Positions 1-5,720 of a stretch of DNA of 5,723 bases are shown piece after piece. A model generated the notes under the pieces. The model saw only the letters and a list, made by a program, of their open reading frames with translations. It was not told the origin of the DNA and made no database searches. The stretch is from Flavobacteriales bacterium. Lineage in GTDB: Bacteria > Bacteroidota > Bacteroidia > Flavobacteriales_D > Sanyastnellaceae. Within the stretch, counting starts at the first letter, position 1, and every line of letters starts with the position of its first letter. Position numbers and translations under genes: made by a program. The stretch is from positions 1-5,723 of the forward strand of contig DQRJ01000171.1 of the NCBI GenBank assembly GCA_015663855.1, written 5' to 3'.

Positions 1-1013
1 AGAGGCCTGATGATGAATTCCTGTTGATTTTTGATAGAAACCCTTCTTCTGAATTTGACCTAGGACCAAACTGTAAATCCATTTGCCTTCTTCCCCCAGC
101 TCGAAGGCCTTGGCTTTTCGATTTGTGGTTCGATTTTGCGATTACTTGGAAATTAAAGAGCTGGAAAGCAGATGCTTTCATTTCAACCGACGGATATATT
201 TCCCGAAGAACGTCTGTTCCTCAACTGAACGTAATCCACGACATCAACTTTGAGCATCACCCAGAATGGTTACCCCCTCGATTTGCAAAACACTTTAGAG
301 CGCGTTTCCCCGAATATGCTCGAAAAGCGAGTAAACTATGTACGGTATCGGAATTCAGTAAACATGACATTTCTACAACCTATAAAATAGAGGCTGTAAC
401 GATTTCAGTTATTCCAAATGCGCCCGATACAGCATTTTCTCCAATAACAGATGAGAAAAAGAGAGAAATCAGAAAGTCGGTGAGTAAAGGAAATAATTAT
501 CATGTGTTCGTGGGTTCTCTTCATCCGCGTAAAAACATACATGGGATGTTAGCCGCTCATAAAGAATACCGCTTGATGGGAGGGCAATCAGATCTTTTAA
601 TAGTAGGAGCTTCTATGTGGCGTGACGAAGAATTAATTGCAGAAAACGTTCATTGGGCGGGTCGCTTAAATGACGAGGACCTCGCTAATTCGATAGCCGC
701 CTCAAATGCTCTTCTCTACCTTCCTTTTTTCGAGGGCTTCGGAGTTCCAGTCGTAGAAGCGATGGCGTGCGGAGTTCCTGTTATCGCAAGCGATACGACA
801 TCGCTTCCCGAGGTTTGTGGCGGTGCCGCAGCCGCATTAGTGAGCCCCACGAACCATAAAGCGGCAGCCGTTGAATTATTGAAGCTTGAAAACAACGAGG
901 TTTGGTATAAAGACAGAGTCGAAGCAGGTATTAAGAGGGCATCTGAATTTTCATGGGATAAAAGCGCGTTGCTCCTTTCTAGGGCGATAGATGAAATGTT
1001 AGAGGATAATTAG
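1..1013 (+). CDS. GT4-family glycosyltransferase, 5'-truncated by the window edge
   Basis: This is a retaining, GT-B-fold glycosyltransferase that would transfer a sugar from a nucleotide-sugar donor in the cytoplasm, most likely in surface-polysaccharide synthesis; donor and acceptor cannot be told from sequence. The frame is open from nt 3 and ends with TAG at 1011, giving 336 visible residues. Numbering from nt 3, the IHD motif (78-80) and TVSEFSK (114-120) belong to the N-terminal Rossmann half. The donor-binding half has VFVGSLHPRKN (168-178, phosphate-contacting Arg/Lys) and the E-x7-E motif in FEGFGVPVVEAMACGVP (Glu244 and Glu252). The first visible residues, RPDDEFLLIFDR, match the region around residues 40-50 of full-length relatives of about 375 residues, so some 40 codons lie upstream. 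A TTG at 24 is therefore internal and not a start. The stop abuts the rnhB start. Family assignment is firm; the specific role is inferred. Confidence 0.9.
   Translation, partial: RPDDEFLLIFDRNPSSEFDLGPNCKSICLLPPARRPWLFDLWFDFAITWKLKSWKADAFISTDGYISRRTSVPQLNVIHDINFEHHPEWLPPRFAKHFRARFPEYARKASKLCTVSEFSKHDISTTYKIEAVTISVIPNAPDTAFSPITDEKKREIRKSVSKGNNYHVFVGSLHPRKNIHGMLAAHKEYRLMGGQSDLLIVGASMWRDEELIAENVHWAGRLNDEDLANSIAASNALLYLPFFEGFGVPVVEAMACGVPVIASDTTSLPEVCGGAAAALVSPTNHKAAAVELLKLENNEVWYKDRVEAGIKRASEFSWDKSALLLSRAIDEMLEDN
1001..1005 (+). promoter_or_regulatory. possible Shine-Dalgarno for rnhB
   Basis: AGAGG lies 8 nt upstream of the rnhB ATG, inside the last codons of the glycosyltransferase gene. It is a plausible ribosome-binding match. 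Bacteroidota depend little on Shine-Dalgarno pairing, however, and the directly abutting stop and start also allow re-initiation by the upstream ribosome. Confidence 0.3.
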
Positions 1014-1601
1014 ATGGCGAAACTCCTTCCATATGCTGAAGCAGGGCGAGTTGAAGCGGGCTGTGATGAAGCTGGAAGGGGCTGTTTAGCTGGACCCGTA
1101 GTTGCCGCTGCTGTAATTCTAGATGTCGAAACAGCCAATAGTTTAGCGCTCGACGATAGTAAAAAACTAACATCTAAAAAACGAGACGAACTTAGGATTT
1201 TAATCGAATCTAAAGCCATTTCGTGGGCTGTGTCTTTCGTTCCACACGATAAAATAGACGAAATAAATATCTTGCAAGCGTCATTTTTGGCTATGCGAGA
1301 ATCTGTCGATCAACTTTTCGTTAGACCGGATCACCTTTTAATCGACGGAAACAGATTCGTTACTTCGCCTACTATGCCACCTCATACCTGGTTTATCAAA
1401 GGCGACGCAAAATTTGCTTCAATTGCCGCTGCGAGTATACTAGCGAAGACACATAGGGACGAGTACATGCTGAAAATGCACAACGAATTTCCCGATTATT
1501 CCTGGGATTCTAATTTCGGCTACCCAACGAAGGCGCACAGAGCGGGAATAGATCGCTATGGACCTACGATTATCCATAGAAAGACGTTCAGGCTCCTTTA
1601 A
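1014..1601 (+). CDS. rnhB: ribonuclease HII
   Basis: RNase HII cuts the RNA strand of RNA-DNA hybrids and starts removal of single ribonucleotides misincorporated in DNA, using divalent metal in the cytoplasm. The protein is complete at 195 residues, a normal length for the bacterial enzyme. The acidic active site is intact: Asp18 and Glu19 in CDEAGRG, Asp111 in LLIDGNRF, and Asp131 in FIKGDAKF. Other family signatures are the GRG loop (21-23, contacts the RNA-DNA junction), DSKKLT (48-53), AAASILAKTHRDEYM (138-152) and FGYPTKAH (168-175), whose Tyr170 matches the conserved junction-sensing tyrosine. The ATG at 1014 puts 17 residues before DEAGRG, as is normal, and no other in-frame start fits. 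The gene follows the glycosyltransferase with zero intergenic bases, so co-transcription is likely although no functional link is known. Nothing is missing or unusual in the protein. Confidence 0.97.
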   Translation: MAKLLPYAEAGRVEAGCDEAGRGCLAGPVVAAAVILDVETANSLALDDSKKLTSKKRDELRILIESKAISWAVSFVPHDKIDEINILQASFLAMRESVDQLFVRPDHLLIDGNRFVTSPTMPPHTWFIKGDAKFASIAAASILAKTHRDEYMLKMHNEFPDYSWDSNFGYPTKAHRAGIDRYGPTIIHRKTFRLL

Positions 1602-1703
1602 GCCTAGGAAAACCCGACTAAGGACGATAAAAACTCTCTGAAAAGTATTATTTCTTAGATAAAACACGTAAATTGGCTTACTCAAAACAAAACCGTTATA
1701 ATA
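1602..1703 (+). other. intergenic gap between rnhB and the large secreted-protein gene
   Basis: This 102-bp A-rich spacer contains no ORF of interest. A 5-bp inverted repeat (AGGCT 1590-1594 / AGCCT 1601-1605) overlaps the rnhB stop but has no T-run after it. A weak AT-rich hairpin could form around 1638-1658. Neither is a convincing terminator. The last 25 bases before the ATG are rich in A and T (TTATAATA just ahead of the start) and contain no Shine-Dalgarno sequence, as is usual for Bacteroidota translation starts. The spacing suggests that the large gene has its own promoter here, but I cannot place it firmly. Confidence 0.6.
1651..1676 (+). promoter_or_regulatory. weak candidate Bacteroidota-type promoter for the large gene
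   Basis: TAAATTGG at 1669-1676 matches five of the six fixed bases of the flavobacterial -7 element TANNTTTG. It would place transcription start near 1682, about 20 nt ahead of the ATG. The upstream partner is poor: TTTC at 1651-1654 instead of TTTG, with only 14 nt between the two elements. Treat it as a guess that needs a mapped transcript start. Confidence 0.2.
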
Positions 1704-1763
1704 ATGAACCGTATTTTATTACTTTTAGTCGCTACGACATTGTCGTTTGCAACCACTCAAGCC
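1704..1763 (+). other. Sec signal peptide of the large protein
   Basis: Residues 1-20 have one Arg (Arg3), a hydrophobic core (ILLLLVA) and a polar end TTQA. Cleavage is predicted after Ala20. Cys22 is not preceded by a lipobox (Gln is at the position before it), so a lipoprotein is unlikely. Confidence 0.85.
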
Positions 1764-4700
1764 CAGTGTGACCTGTTTTTCTCAGAGTACGCCGAAGGCT
1801 CAGGAAACAACAAGTATTTAGAGATTTTTAATCCGACAAATGCTGCAATTGATTTAACAACATATGCCTTCCCTAGTGTTAGTAATGCCCCAACAGTTAT
1901 TGGACAACATGAATACTGGAATACTTTTACAGTAGGTGCAACTATCCCAGCTGGAGGAATTTACATCGTTGCTCACGGCTCTGCAGATCCTTCTATTGTG
2001 GCTCTTGCAAACCAAACCCATAACTTCCTTTCAAACGGGGACGATGGATACAAACTTGCTTTCGGAACAGAGCTAAGTCACGTTATAGTAGACGCTATTG
2101 GAGATTTCCAAGGAGATCCCGGTTCTGGATGGGCTGTCGCTGGAACAACAAACGGTACTCAGAACCATACATTGGTTAGAAAGCCAACAATTACACAAGG
2201 AAACCCGGATTGGACTGTGTCAGCTGGAATTGACGTGGCATCTTCTGAATGGATCGTTTTGCCAATTGATACATGGACAGATCTAGGCGTACACACAATT
2301 ACTGGAACATGTGGACCAGTTATAGCTGGATGTATGAACCCTAACGCTACTAACTTCGATCCTACAGCTACTTCAGATGATGGGTCATGCATATTTGCAA
2401 ATGCTTGTAACCTAGACGGAATTGAGGTTGGCGCTGCTAGTTTCGCCTTTACTCCTTCAGCATTAAACGTAAACGTTGGAGATTTAGTTTTCTTCGTTAA
2501 CAATGGTGGAACACATAATGCAAATGGCGATATAAATACTCAAACAGGTGTGTCTTTCGGAAATCCTGAAGCATTCTCTTTCCCAACTGTGGTAGGAGCT
2601 GCTGGCGGAGTTTGTATAGGATCACATGTATTTACAATTCCTGGAATCTATTCTTATGATTGTTCAGTTGGAACTCACGCTGCTTTAGGTATGGTGGGGA
2701 CTATCACTGTAGGTATTGGAGGCTGTACGGATGTAGTGGCTCCTAACTACAATGCTGCTGCTGATTTCGACGACGGTTCTTGTATCGCTTCTCCATACAC
2801 AGCAATTGCTGACATTCAATTAGGGCAGGAGACTGCTTTATTCGAAGGTGTAGGAGTTTTAACTTCGGGTATAGTAACGGGAGTGTATGGCGCAAGAGCA
2901 ACTATTCAAGATGGTGTCGGCCCTTTTTCAGGAATCTGGATTAATGGTTCAGATGTAGCTCTTCAAATAGGAGATGCTGTAGACGTTTCTGGAGTTGTTG
3001 CTGAGAACTTTAGTTTGACACAGATTAATACTCCTACGGTTACTATCCTTTCACAAGGAAATGTACTTCCTGTAGCAGAGATTCATTCAACTATGGATGC
3101 TGGTGCTGAGGTATGGGAAGGTGTTTTAGTCCAAACTTCGGGTGCTGTTGAAAATGCTTCTCTTGGGTTTGGTGAGTGGTCTCTTAACGACGCTACAGGC
3201 GCACTTGTAGTTGACGATCTAGGATTCGACGCTATCGCTGCAGGCTTAGTTACTTTAGGCTCTAGCTTACAAGTTACTGGAGCAATGGATTTCTCTTTCG
3301 GTGCATTTAAGTTGCAACCTCGTGATGTGAATGACGTTCTACTCTACGGTTGTACCTTTACTATGGCTGACAACTACGACCCTGCTGCAGCAGTAAATGA
3401 CGGCTCTTGTATTTTCACAGGAACATCATGTACTTTATTTGTGTCTGAGGTTGCAGAAGGATCAGCAAATAATAAATACATCGAGCTTTACAACCCAACG
3501 AGCTCTACAATTTTCTTAGATCAATACACAATGGCTAATTGCAGTAATGGATGTAACACTCCTGCTGCCATTTACATCACTGATCAGTTTGATTACTGGA
3601 CTTTCACATTCCCGGCAGGAGCAGTTGTTTCTCCTAACAGCACTTATATTATTGCTCACCCAACGGCTGATCCTTTGATACTAGCAGTTGCGGATATGAC
3701 TTACACCTACCTTTCAAATGGAGACGATACTTATGGTCTTGCTGAAATTGTAGGAGTTGATACGGTTCTTGTTGACCTTATAGGTTCTATAGGTCCTGAC
3801 CCTGGAACTGGTTTTATTGTTTCGGGAATTACAAACGCAACCCAAAATCATACTCTAGTTCGTAAGTCAGATGTAAACGCTGGTAACGCTGGAAATTGGG
3901 CTGCTTCTGCTGGAACTAACGAGTTCGATGGCGAATGGATTGTTAATCCATCTAATGATTGGAGCAACCTAGGGTCTCACGTATTCACAAACGGTTGTGC
4001 TGTTAACACGGCTGGTTGTACTGATCCTGGTGCTTCTAACTACGATCCTGCAGCTACAACGGATGATGGATCTTGTGTTTATATTCCGAACTTAACTATT
4101 CAGGAAATTCATGCCGGCGTTGTAACCGGTCAAGTAATAACTAGTGGTATAGTTACAGCTGTATATGGCCCTTCTTCATCTTTAGCAGGTAATTCTTCAT
4201 ATGCTATTCAAAATGGTACGGGACCTTTCTCAGCTATTTGGTGTATAGGTGCAGGTGTAGTGGCTGGAGATTTAGTGGATATCACAGGATCTGTATCTGA
4301 GGTTTATGGATTGCGTCAAATAGCTGGCGCCACCCCGACGGTAGTTTCTTCTGGAAACGCACTCCCAGCAGCAGAGCTTCTTACTACTGGTGCAGTAAAT
4401 GACGAACAGTGGGAAAGTGTAAGATCTCAATTATTAGCTCCGGTCTCTAATGCAAATGCAGGTTACGGAGATTGGCTCCTCGATGATGGAACCGGAAATG
4501 CCAAGGTTGCAAACCTTGGATATGATGCAGTTGCTGATAGTATTTTAGTTGGATTAATAATGACTCCAGTTGTTGAATTAGGTGTCACATATCGTGTTAC
4601 AGCTCCTAATTTCTATTCATATGGAGCATGGAAACTTGTGCCAACTGTAGCAACTGATGTTATACGGCTTGGGTGTATGGATGTAACATTCATGAACTAT

Positions 4701-5720
4701 GATCCACTTGCTGCTGAAGACGATGGTTCTTGTTCTAATCTAGCGGGTTGTACAAACCCTGATGCGGATAACTACGATCCTGCTGCAGTTATTGATGATG
4801 GTTCTTGTGTGATTACTGGATGTTTAGATCCATTAGCTCTTAACTACAATGCTGCTACGACTTTGATGGATAACACACTCTGTTACTACACATTGCCATC
4901 AATCATAATTAATGAGATTCATTTCAATCCATGTTCTTCACAGGGTGACGACTTTGATTGGGAATTTTGTGAAATTCTAAACAACGGAGACCTTGCAGCG
5001 GATATTTCAGGATACAACTTCTTCAACTCTGCGTCAGGAGTTCCACAGTTAGGAATGGTATTCCCTGCTGGAACTATCCTAGCAGCGGGTGAGTTTGCTG
5101 TGATTACTGTTGCAGGTGGCTTAGGAGCTCCGAACTACGAAGGCAACGGATACCAAGTGTTTACTATGGATCTTGGAAACTTATCTAATGCCGGCGAAGC
5201 TATTTCTCTTCAAGATGCATGGGGTAACGTAGTAAATGCAGTTACTTATTCTTCTACAGGAACATGGCCTGGAACTGGGTTTAGCATATTAGGAAGTACC
5301 CTAATAAGTGATCCTAACGGTGGTTGTGCTTCATTAGAATACATCCCGGAGGTGCTTGCAGCATACAACGCTGGAACATTAGGTATGGGGAATGATTTAG
5401 GTTCTAACTGGCAAGCGTCATGGGTTGACGGTGGTACACCAGGTGCTGCAAACTCATCTGCTTTCGGATGTAACGATGCAACTGCTTGTAACTACAATGC
5501 GACGGCTTACTTAGCTGATAACACAACTTGTACTTATGGTTGCTACGGATGTACTTACCCTGATGCAGATAACTTCACAAACGGAGCTACTGTAGATGAT
5601 GGCACTTGTACTTTCACTGTAGGATCTAACGCTTGTCCTGCTGATATTAACGAAGACGGTACTGTTACAGCTGCCGACTTGTTACTATTCCTATCGGCAT
5701 TCGGGCAAACTTGTATTTAA
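1704..5720 (+). CDS. secreted multidomain protein: lamin-tail, cupredoxin and OB-like domains joined by Cys-framed linkers
   Basis: This is a complete 1338-residue exported protein. Domain order by residue: signal peptide 1-20; lamin-tail domain 22-203; Cys linker 210-229; cupredoxin 235-337; linker 341-360; OB-like domain 365-548; linker 550-569; lamin-tail domain 576-765; linker 772-791; OB-like domain 796-989; linkers 991-1010, 1016-1035 and 1040-1060; lamin-tail domain 1064-1254; linkers 1256-1276 and 1283-1302; EF-hand/dockerin-like tail 1311-1337. The two lamin-tail/OB-like units are internal duplicates. The same pairing occurs in ExeM/NucH-type extracellular nucleases, but no endonuclease/exonuclease/phosphatase domain exists here, so nuclease activity is not supported. 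I count 35 Cys, 17 Lys+Arg and about 133 Asp+Glu; no Lys or Arg follows Arg988. I see no canonical type IX secretion sorting domain. The ATG at 1704 is the only start giving a signal peptide. A surface scaffold, adhesin or matrix role is inference. The gene appears transcribed alone. Confidence 0.9.
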   Translation: MNRILLLLVATTLSFATTQAQCDLFFSEYAEGSGNNKYLEIFNPTNAAIDLTTYAFPSVSNAPTVIGQHEYWNTFTVGATIPAGGIYIVAHGSADPSIVALANQTHNFLSNGDDGYKLAFGTELSHVIVDAIGDFQGDPGSGWAVAGTTNGTQNHTLVRKPTITQGNPDWTVSAGIDVASSEWIVLPIDTWTDLGVHTITGTCGPVIAGCMNPNATNFDPTATSDDGSCIFANACNLDGIEVGAASFAFTPSALNVNVGDLVFFVNNGGTHNANGDINTQTGVSFGNPEAFSFPTVVGAAGGVCIGSHVFTIPGIYSYDCSVGTHAALGMVGTITVGIGGCTDVVAPNYNAAADFDDGSCIASPYTAIADIQLGQETALFEGVGVLTSGIVTGVYGARATIQDGVGPFSGIWINGSDVALQIGDAVDVSGVVAENFSLTQINTPTVTILSQGNVLPVAEIHSTMDAGAEVWEGVLVQTSGAVENASLGFGEWSLNDATGALVVDDLGFDAIAAGLVTLGSSLQVTGAMDFSFGAFKLQPRDVNDVLLYGCTFTMADNYDPAAAVNDGSCIFTGTSCTLFVSEVAEGSANNKYIELYNPTSSTIFLDQYTMANCSNGCNTPAAIYITDQFDYWTFTFPAGAVVSPNSTYIIAHPTADPLILAVADMTYTYLSNGDDTYGLAEIVGVDTVLVDLIGSIGPDPGTGFIVSGITNATQNHTLVRKSDVNAGNAGNWAASAGTNEFDGEWIVNPSNDWSNLGSHVFTNGCAVNTAGCTDPGASNYDPAATTDDGSCVYIPNLTIQEIHAGVVTGQVITSGIVTAVYGPSSSLAGNSSYAIQNGTGPFSAIWCIGAGVVAGDLVDITGSVSEVYGLRQIAGATPTVVSSGNALPAAELLTTGAVNDEQWESVRSQLLAPVSNANAGYGDWLLDDGTGNAKVANLGYDAVADSILVGLIMTPVVELGVTYRVTAPNFYSYGAWKLVPTVATDVIRLGCMDVTFMNYDPLAAEDDGSCSNLAGCTNPDADNYDPAAVIDDGSCVITGCLDPLALNYNAATTLMDNTLCYYTLPSIIINEIHFNPCSSQGDDFDWEFCEILNNGDLAADISGYNFFNSASGVPQLGMVFPAGTILAAGEFAVITVAGGLGAPNYEGNGYQVFTMDLGNLSNAGEAISLQDAWGNVVNAVTYSSTGTWPGTGFSILGSTLISDPNGGCASLEYIPEVLAAYNAGTLGMGNDLGSNWQASWVDGGTPGAANSSAFGCNDATACNYNATAYLADNTTCTYGCYGCTYPDADNFTNGATVDDGTCTFTVGSNACPADINEDGTVTAADLLLFLSAFGQTCI
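1767..2312 (+). other. lamin-tail domain 1 (residues 22-203)
   Basis: It opens with LFFSEYAEGSGNNKYLEIFN and continues with FLSNGDDGYKLAF (108-120), TQNHTLVRK (152-160) and EWIVLP...DTWTDLGVH (182-197). This is the bacterial lamin-tail pattern seen at the front of extracellular nucleases. It is bounded by Cys22 and Cys203, which may pair. It is a non-catalytic immunoglobulin-like fold, duplicated at residues 576-765. Confidence 0.8.
2331..2390 (+). repeat. Cys-framed linker repeat 1 (residues 210-229)
   Basis: Twenty residues run from Cys to Cys with the core NFDPTA followed by DDGSC. The acidic, Asn-rich pattern resembles calcium-binding thrombospondin type 3-like repeats. It separates lamin-tail domain 1 from the cupredoxin domain. 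Confidence 0.8.
2406..2714 (+). other. cupredoxin (plastocyanin-like) domain with type-1 copper site (residues 235-337)
   Basis: FAFTPSALNVNVGDLVFFVN (248-267) is the usual cupredoxin start. The ligands His271 (GGTHNANG), Cys320, His325 and Met330 (YDCSVGTHAALGM) form a full type-1 copper set. The Cys-x4-His-x4-Met spacing is that of rusticyanin and auracyanin, not the Cys-x2-His-x4-Met of plastocyanin. The closing strand is MVGTITV. Cys235 and Cys304 are extra and may form a disulfide. Copper binding is inferred from the ligand set; electron-transfer function is not shown. Confidence 0.85.
2724..2783 (+). repeat. Cys-framed linker repeat 2 (residues 341-360)
   Basis: Twenty residues from Cys to Cys, with PNYNAAADFDDGSC at the end. 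It joins the cupredoxin domain to OB-like domain 1. Confidence 0.8.
2796..3347 (+). other. OB-like domain 1 (residues 365-548)
   Basis: SGIVTGVYG (388-396), IQDGVGPFSGIWI (401-413), GDAVDVSGVV (423-432), WEGVLVQT (471-478) and FGAFKLQPRDV (532-542) give the pattern of the OB-fold region of ExeM/YhcR-type secreted nucleases. The second copy at residues 796-989 has the same landmarks. The assignment is by pattern and is less sure than for the lamin-tail domains. Confidence 0.65.
3351..3410 (+). repeat. Cys-framed linker repeat 3 (residues 550-569)
   Basis: Twenty residues from Cys to Cys, with DNYDPAAAVNDGSC at the end. It closes the first lamin-tail/OB-like unit. Confidence 0.8.
3429..3998 (+). 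other. lamin-tail domain 2 (residues 576-765)
   Basis: It starts with LFVSEVAEGSANNKYIELYN and shares YLSNGDDTYGLA (669-680), TQNHTLVRK (713-721) and EWIVNP...NDWSNLGSH (744-759) with lamin-tail domain 1. It is bounded by Cys576 and Cys765 and has an extra CSNGC loop (613-617) absent from the first copy. Confidence 0.8.
4017..4076 (+). repeat. Cys-framed linker repeat 4 (residues 772-791)
   Basis: Twenty residues from Cys to Cys with NYDPAATTDDGSC, close to consensus. It joins lamin-tail domain 2 directly to OB-like domain 2, where the first unit has the cupredoxin domain. Confidence 0.85.
4089..4670 (+). other. OB-like domain 2 (residues 796-989)
   Basis: SGIVTAVYG (814-822), AIQNGTGPFSAIW (834-846), GDLVDITGSV (855-864), GLRQIAGATPTVVSSGNALP (869-888) and YGAWKLVPTVATDV (973-986) mirror OB-like domain 1. 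Cys847 has no obvious partner and no counterpart in the first copy. The domain holds five of the protein's nine Arg and two of its eight Lys. Confidence 0.65.
4674..4883 (+). repeat. three tandem Cys-framed linker repeats (residues 991-1060)
   Basis: Repeats 5 (991-1010) and 6 (1016-1035) are 20 residues from Cys to Cys and end in DDGSC. Repeat 7 (1040-1060) is 21 residues, keeps LNYNAA but ends in MDNTLC, so it is degenerate. They make an extended spacer between OB-like domain 2 and lamin-tail domain 3, probably calcium-rigidified. Confidence 0.85.
4893..5465 (+). other. lamin-tail domain 3 (residues 1064-1254)
   Basis: SIIINEIHFNP (1066-1076), FDWEFCEILNNGDLAADISG (1084-1103), FPAGTILAAGEFAVI (1120-1134) and LSNAGEAISLQDAWGNVVNA (1160-1179) give a more canonical lamin-tail pattern than the first two copies and come from a different branch of the family. 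It ends with WVDGGTPGAAN (1240-1250). It contains no Lys or Arg. Confidence 0.85.
5469..5609 (+). repeat. two Cys-framed linker repeats (residues 1256-1302)
   Basis: Repeat 8 (1256-1276, 21 residues) has an internal Cys1262 in ACNYNA and ends in ADNTTC. A short CTYGCYGC segment follows. Repeat 9 (1283-1302, 20 residues) ends in VDDGTC. They join lamin-tail domain 3 to the C-terminal tail. Confidence 0.8.
5634..5714 (+). other. single EF-hand/dockerin-like C-terminal tail (residues 1311-1337)
   Basis: A 12-residue calcium loop (Asp1314, Asn1316, Asp1318, Gly1319, Asp1325 in DINEDGTVTAAD) is followed by a short hydrophobic helix, LLLFLSAFG, and is bracketed by Cys1311 and Cys1337. True dockerins have two such loops; only one is present. 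The tail ends one residue before the stop, so it may be a surface-anchoring or sorting element (inference). Confidence 0.75.

Noticed and set aside
24..26. TTG as the start of the glycosyltransferase
   Set aside because: The frame is open upstream to the window edge, and the residues before it (RPDDEFL) match the interior of full-length relatives, so the gene is cut by the window and the TTG is internal.
979..1219. Minus-strand open frames across the start of rnhB
   Set aside because: They lie opposite the well-supported RNase HII gene, have low-complexity translations and no recognisable domain.
1590..1605. AGGCT/AGCCT inverted repeat as an rnhB terminator
   Set aside because: The stem is only 5 bp, it overlaps the stop codon and has no T-run after it.
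1638..1658. AT-rich hairpin CTGAAAAG-TATTA-TTTCTTAG as a terminator
   Set aside because: It has a mismatch and two wobble pairs, almost no GC, and no T-run after it.
1440..1685. Minus-strand open frame across the rnhB end and the gap
   Set aside because: Most of it is antisense to rnhB; the translation shows no known motif or clean signal or membrane pattern, and no start signal is evident.
1673..1702. TTGGCT, 18-nt spacer, TATAAT resembling a sigma-70 promoter
   Set aside because: The TATAAT ends one base before the ATG, so transcription would begin inside the coding region and lose the start and signal peptide; Bacteroidota also use a different -7 element. It is better seen as the A/T-rich translation start region.
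1704..1769. Lipoprotein signal with Cys22 as the lipidated residue
   Set aside because: The residues before Cys22 are Gln-Ala-Gln, which is not a lipobox; Cys22 aligns with Cys576 at the start of lamin-tail domain 2 and so is a structural domain cysteine.
2098..2503. Alternative-frame and antisense open frames inside the large gene
   Set aside because: They overlap coding sequence with clear domain signatures; their translations show no domain and look like by-products of the repeat-rich composition.
1704..5720. Calling the large protein an extracellular nuclease (ExeM/NucH type)
   Set aside because: Only the lamin-tail and OB-like accessory domains are present; I found no endonuclease/exonuclease/phosphatase motifs anywhere in the 1338 residues.
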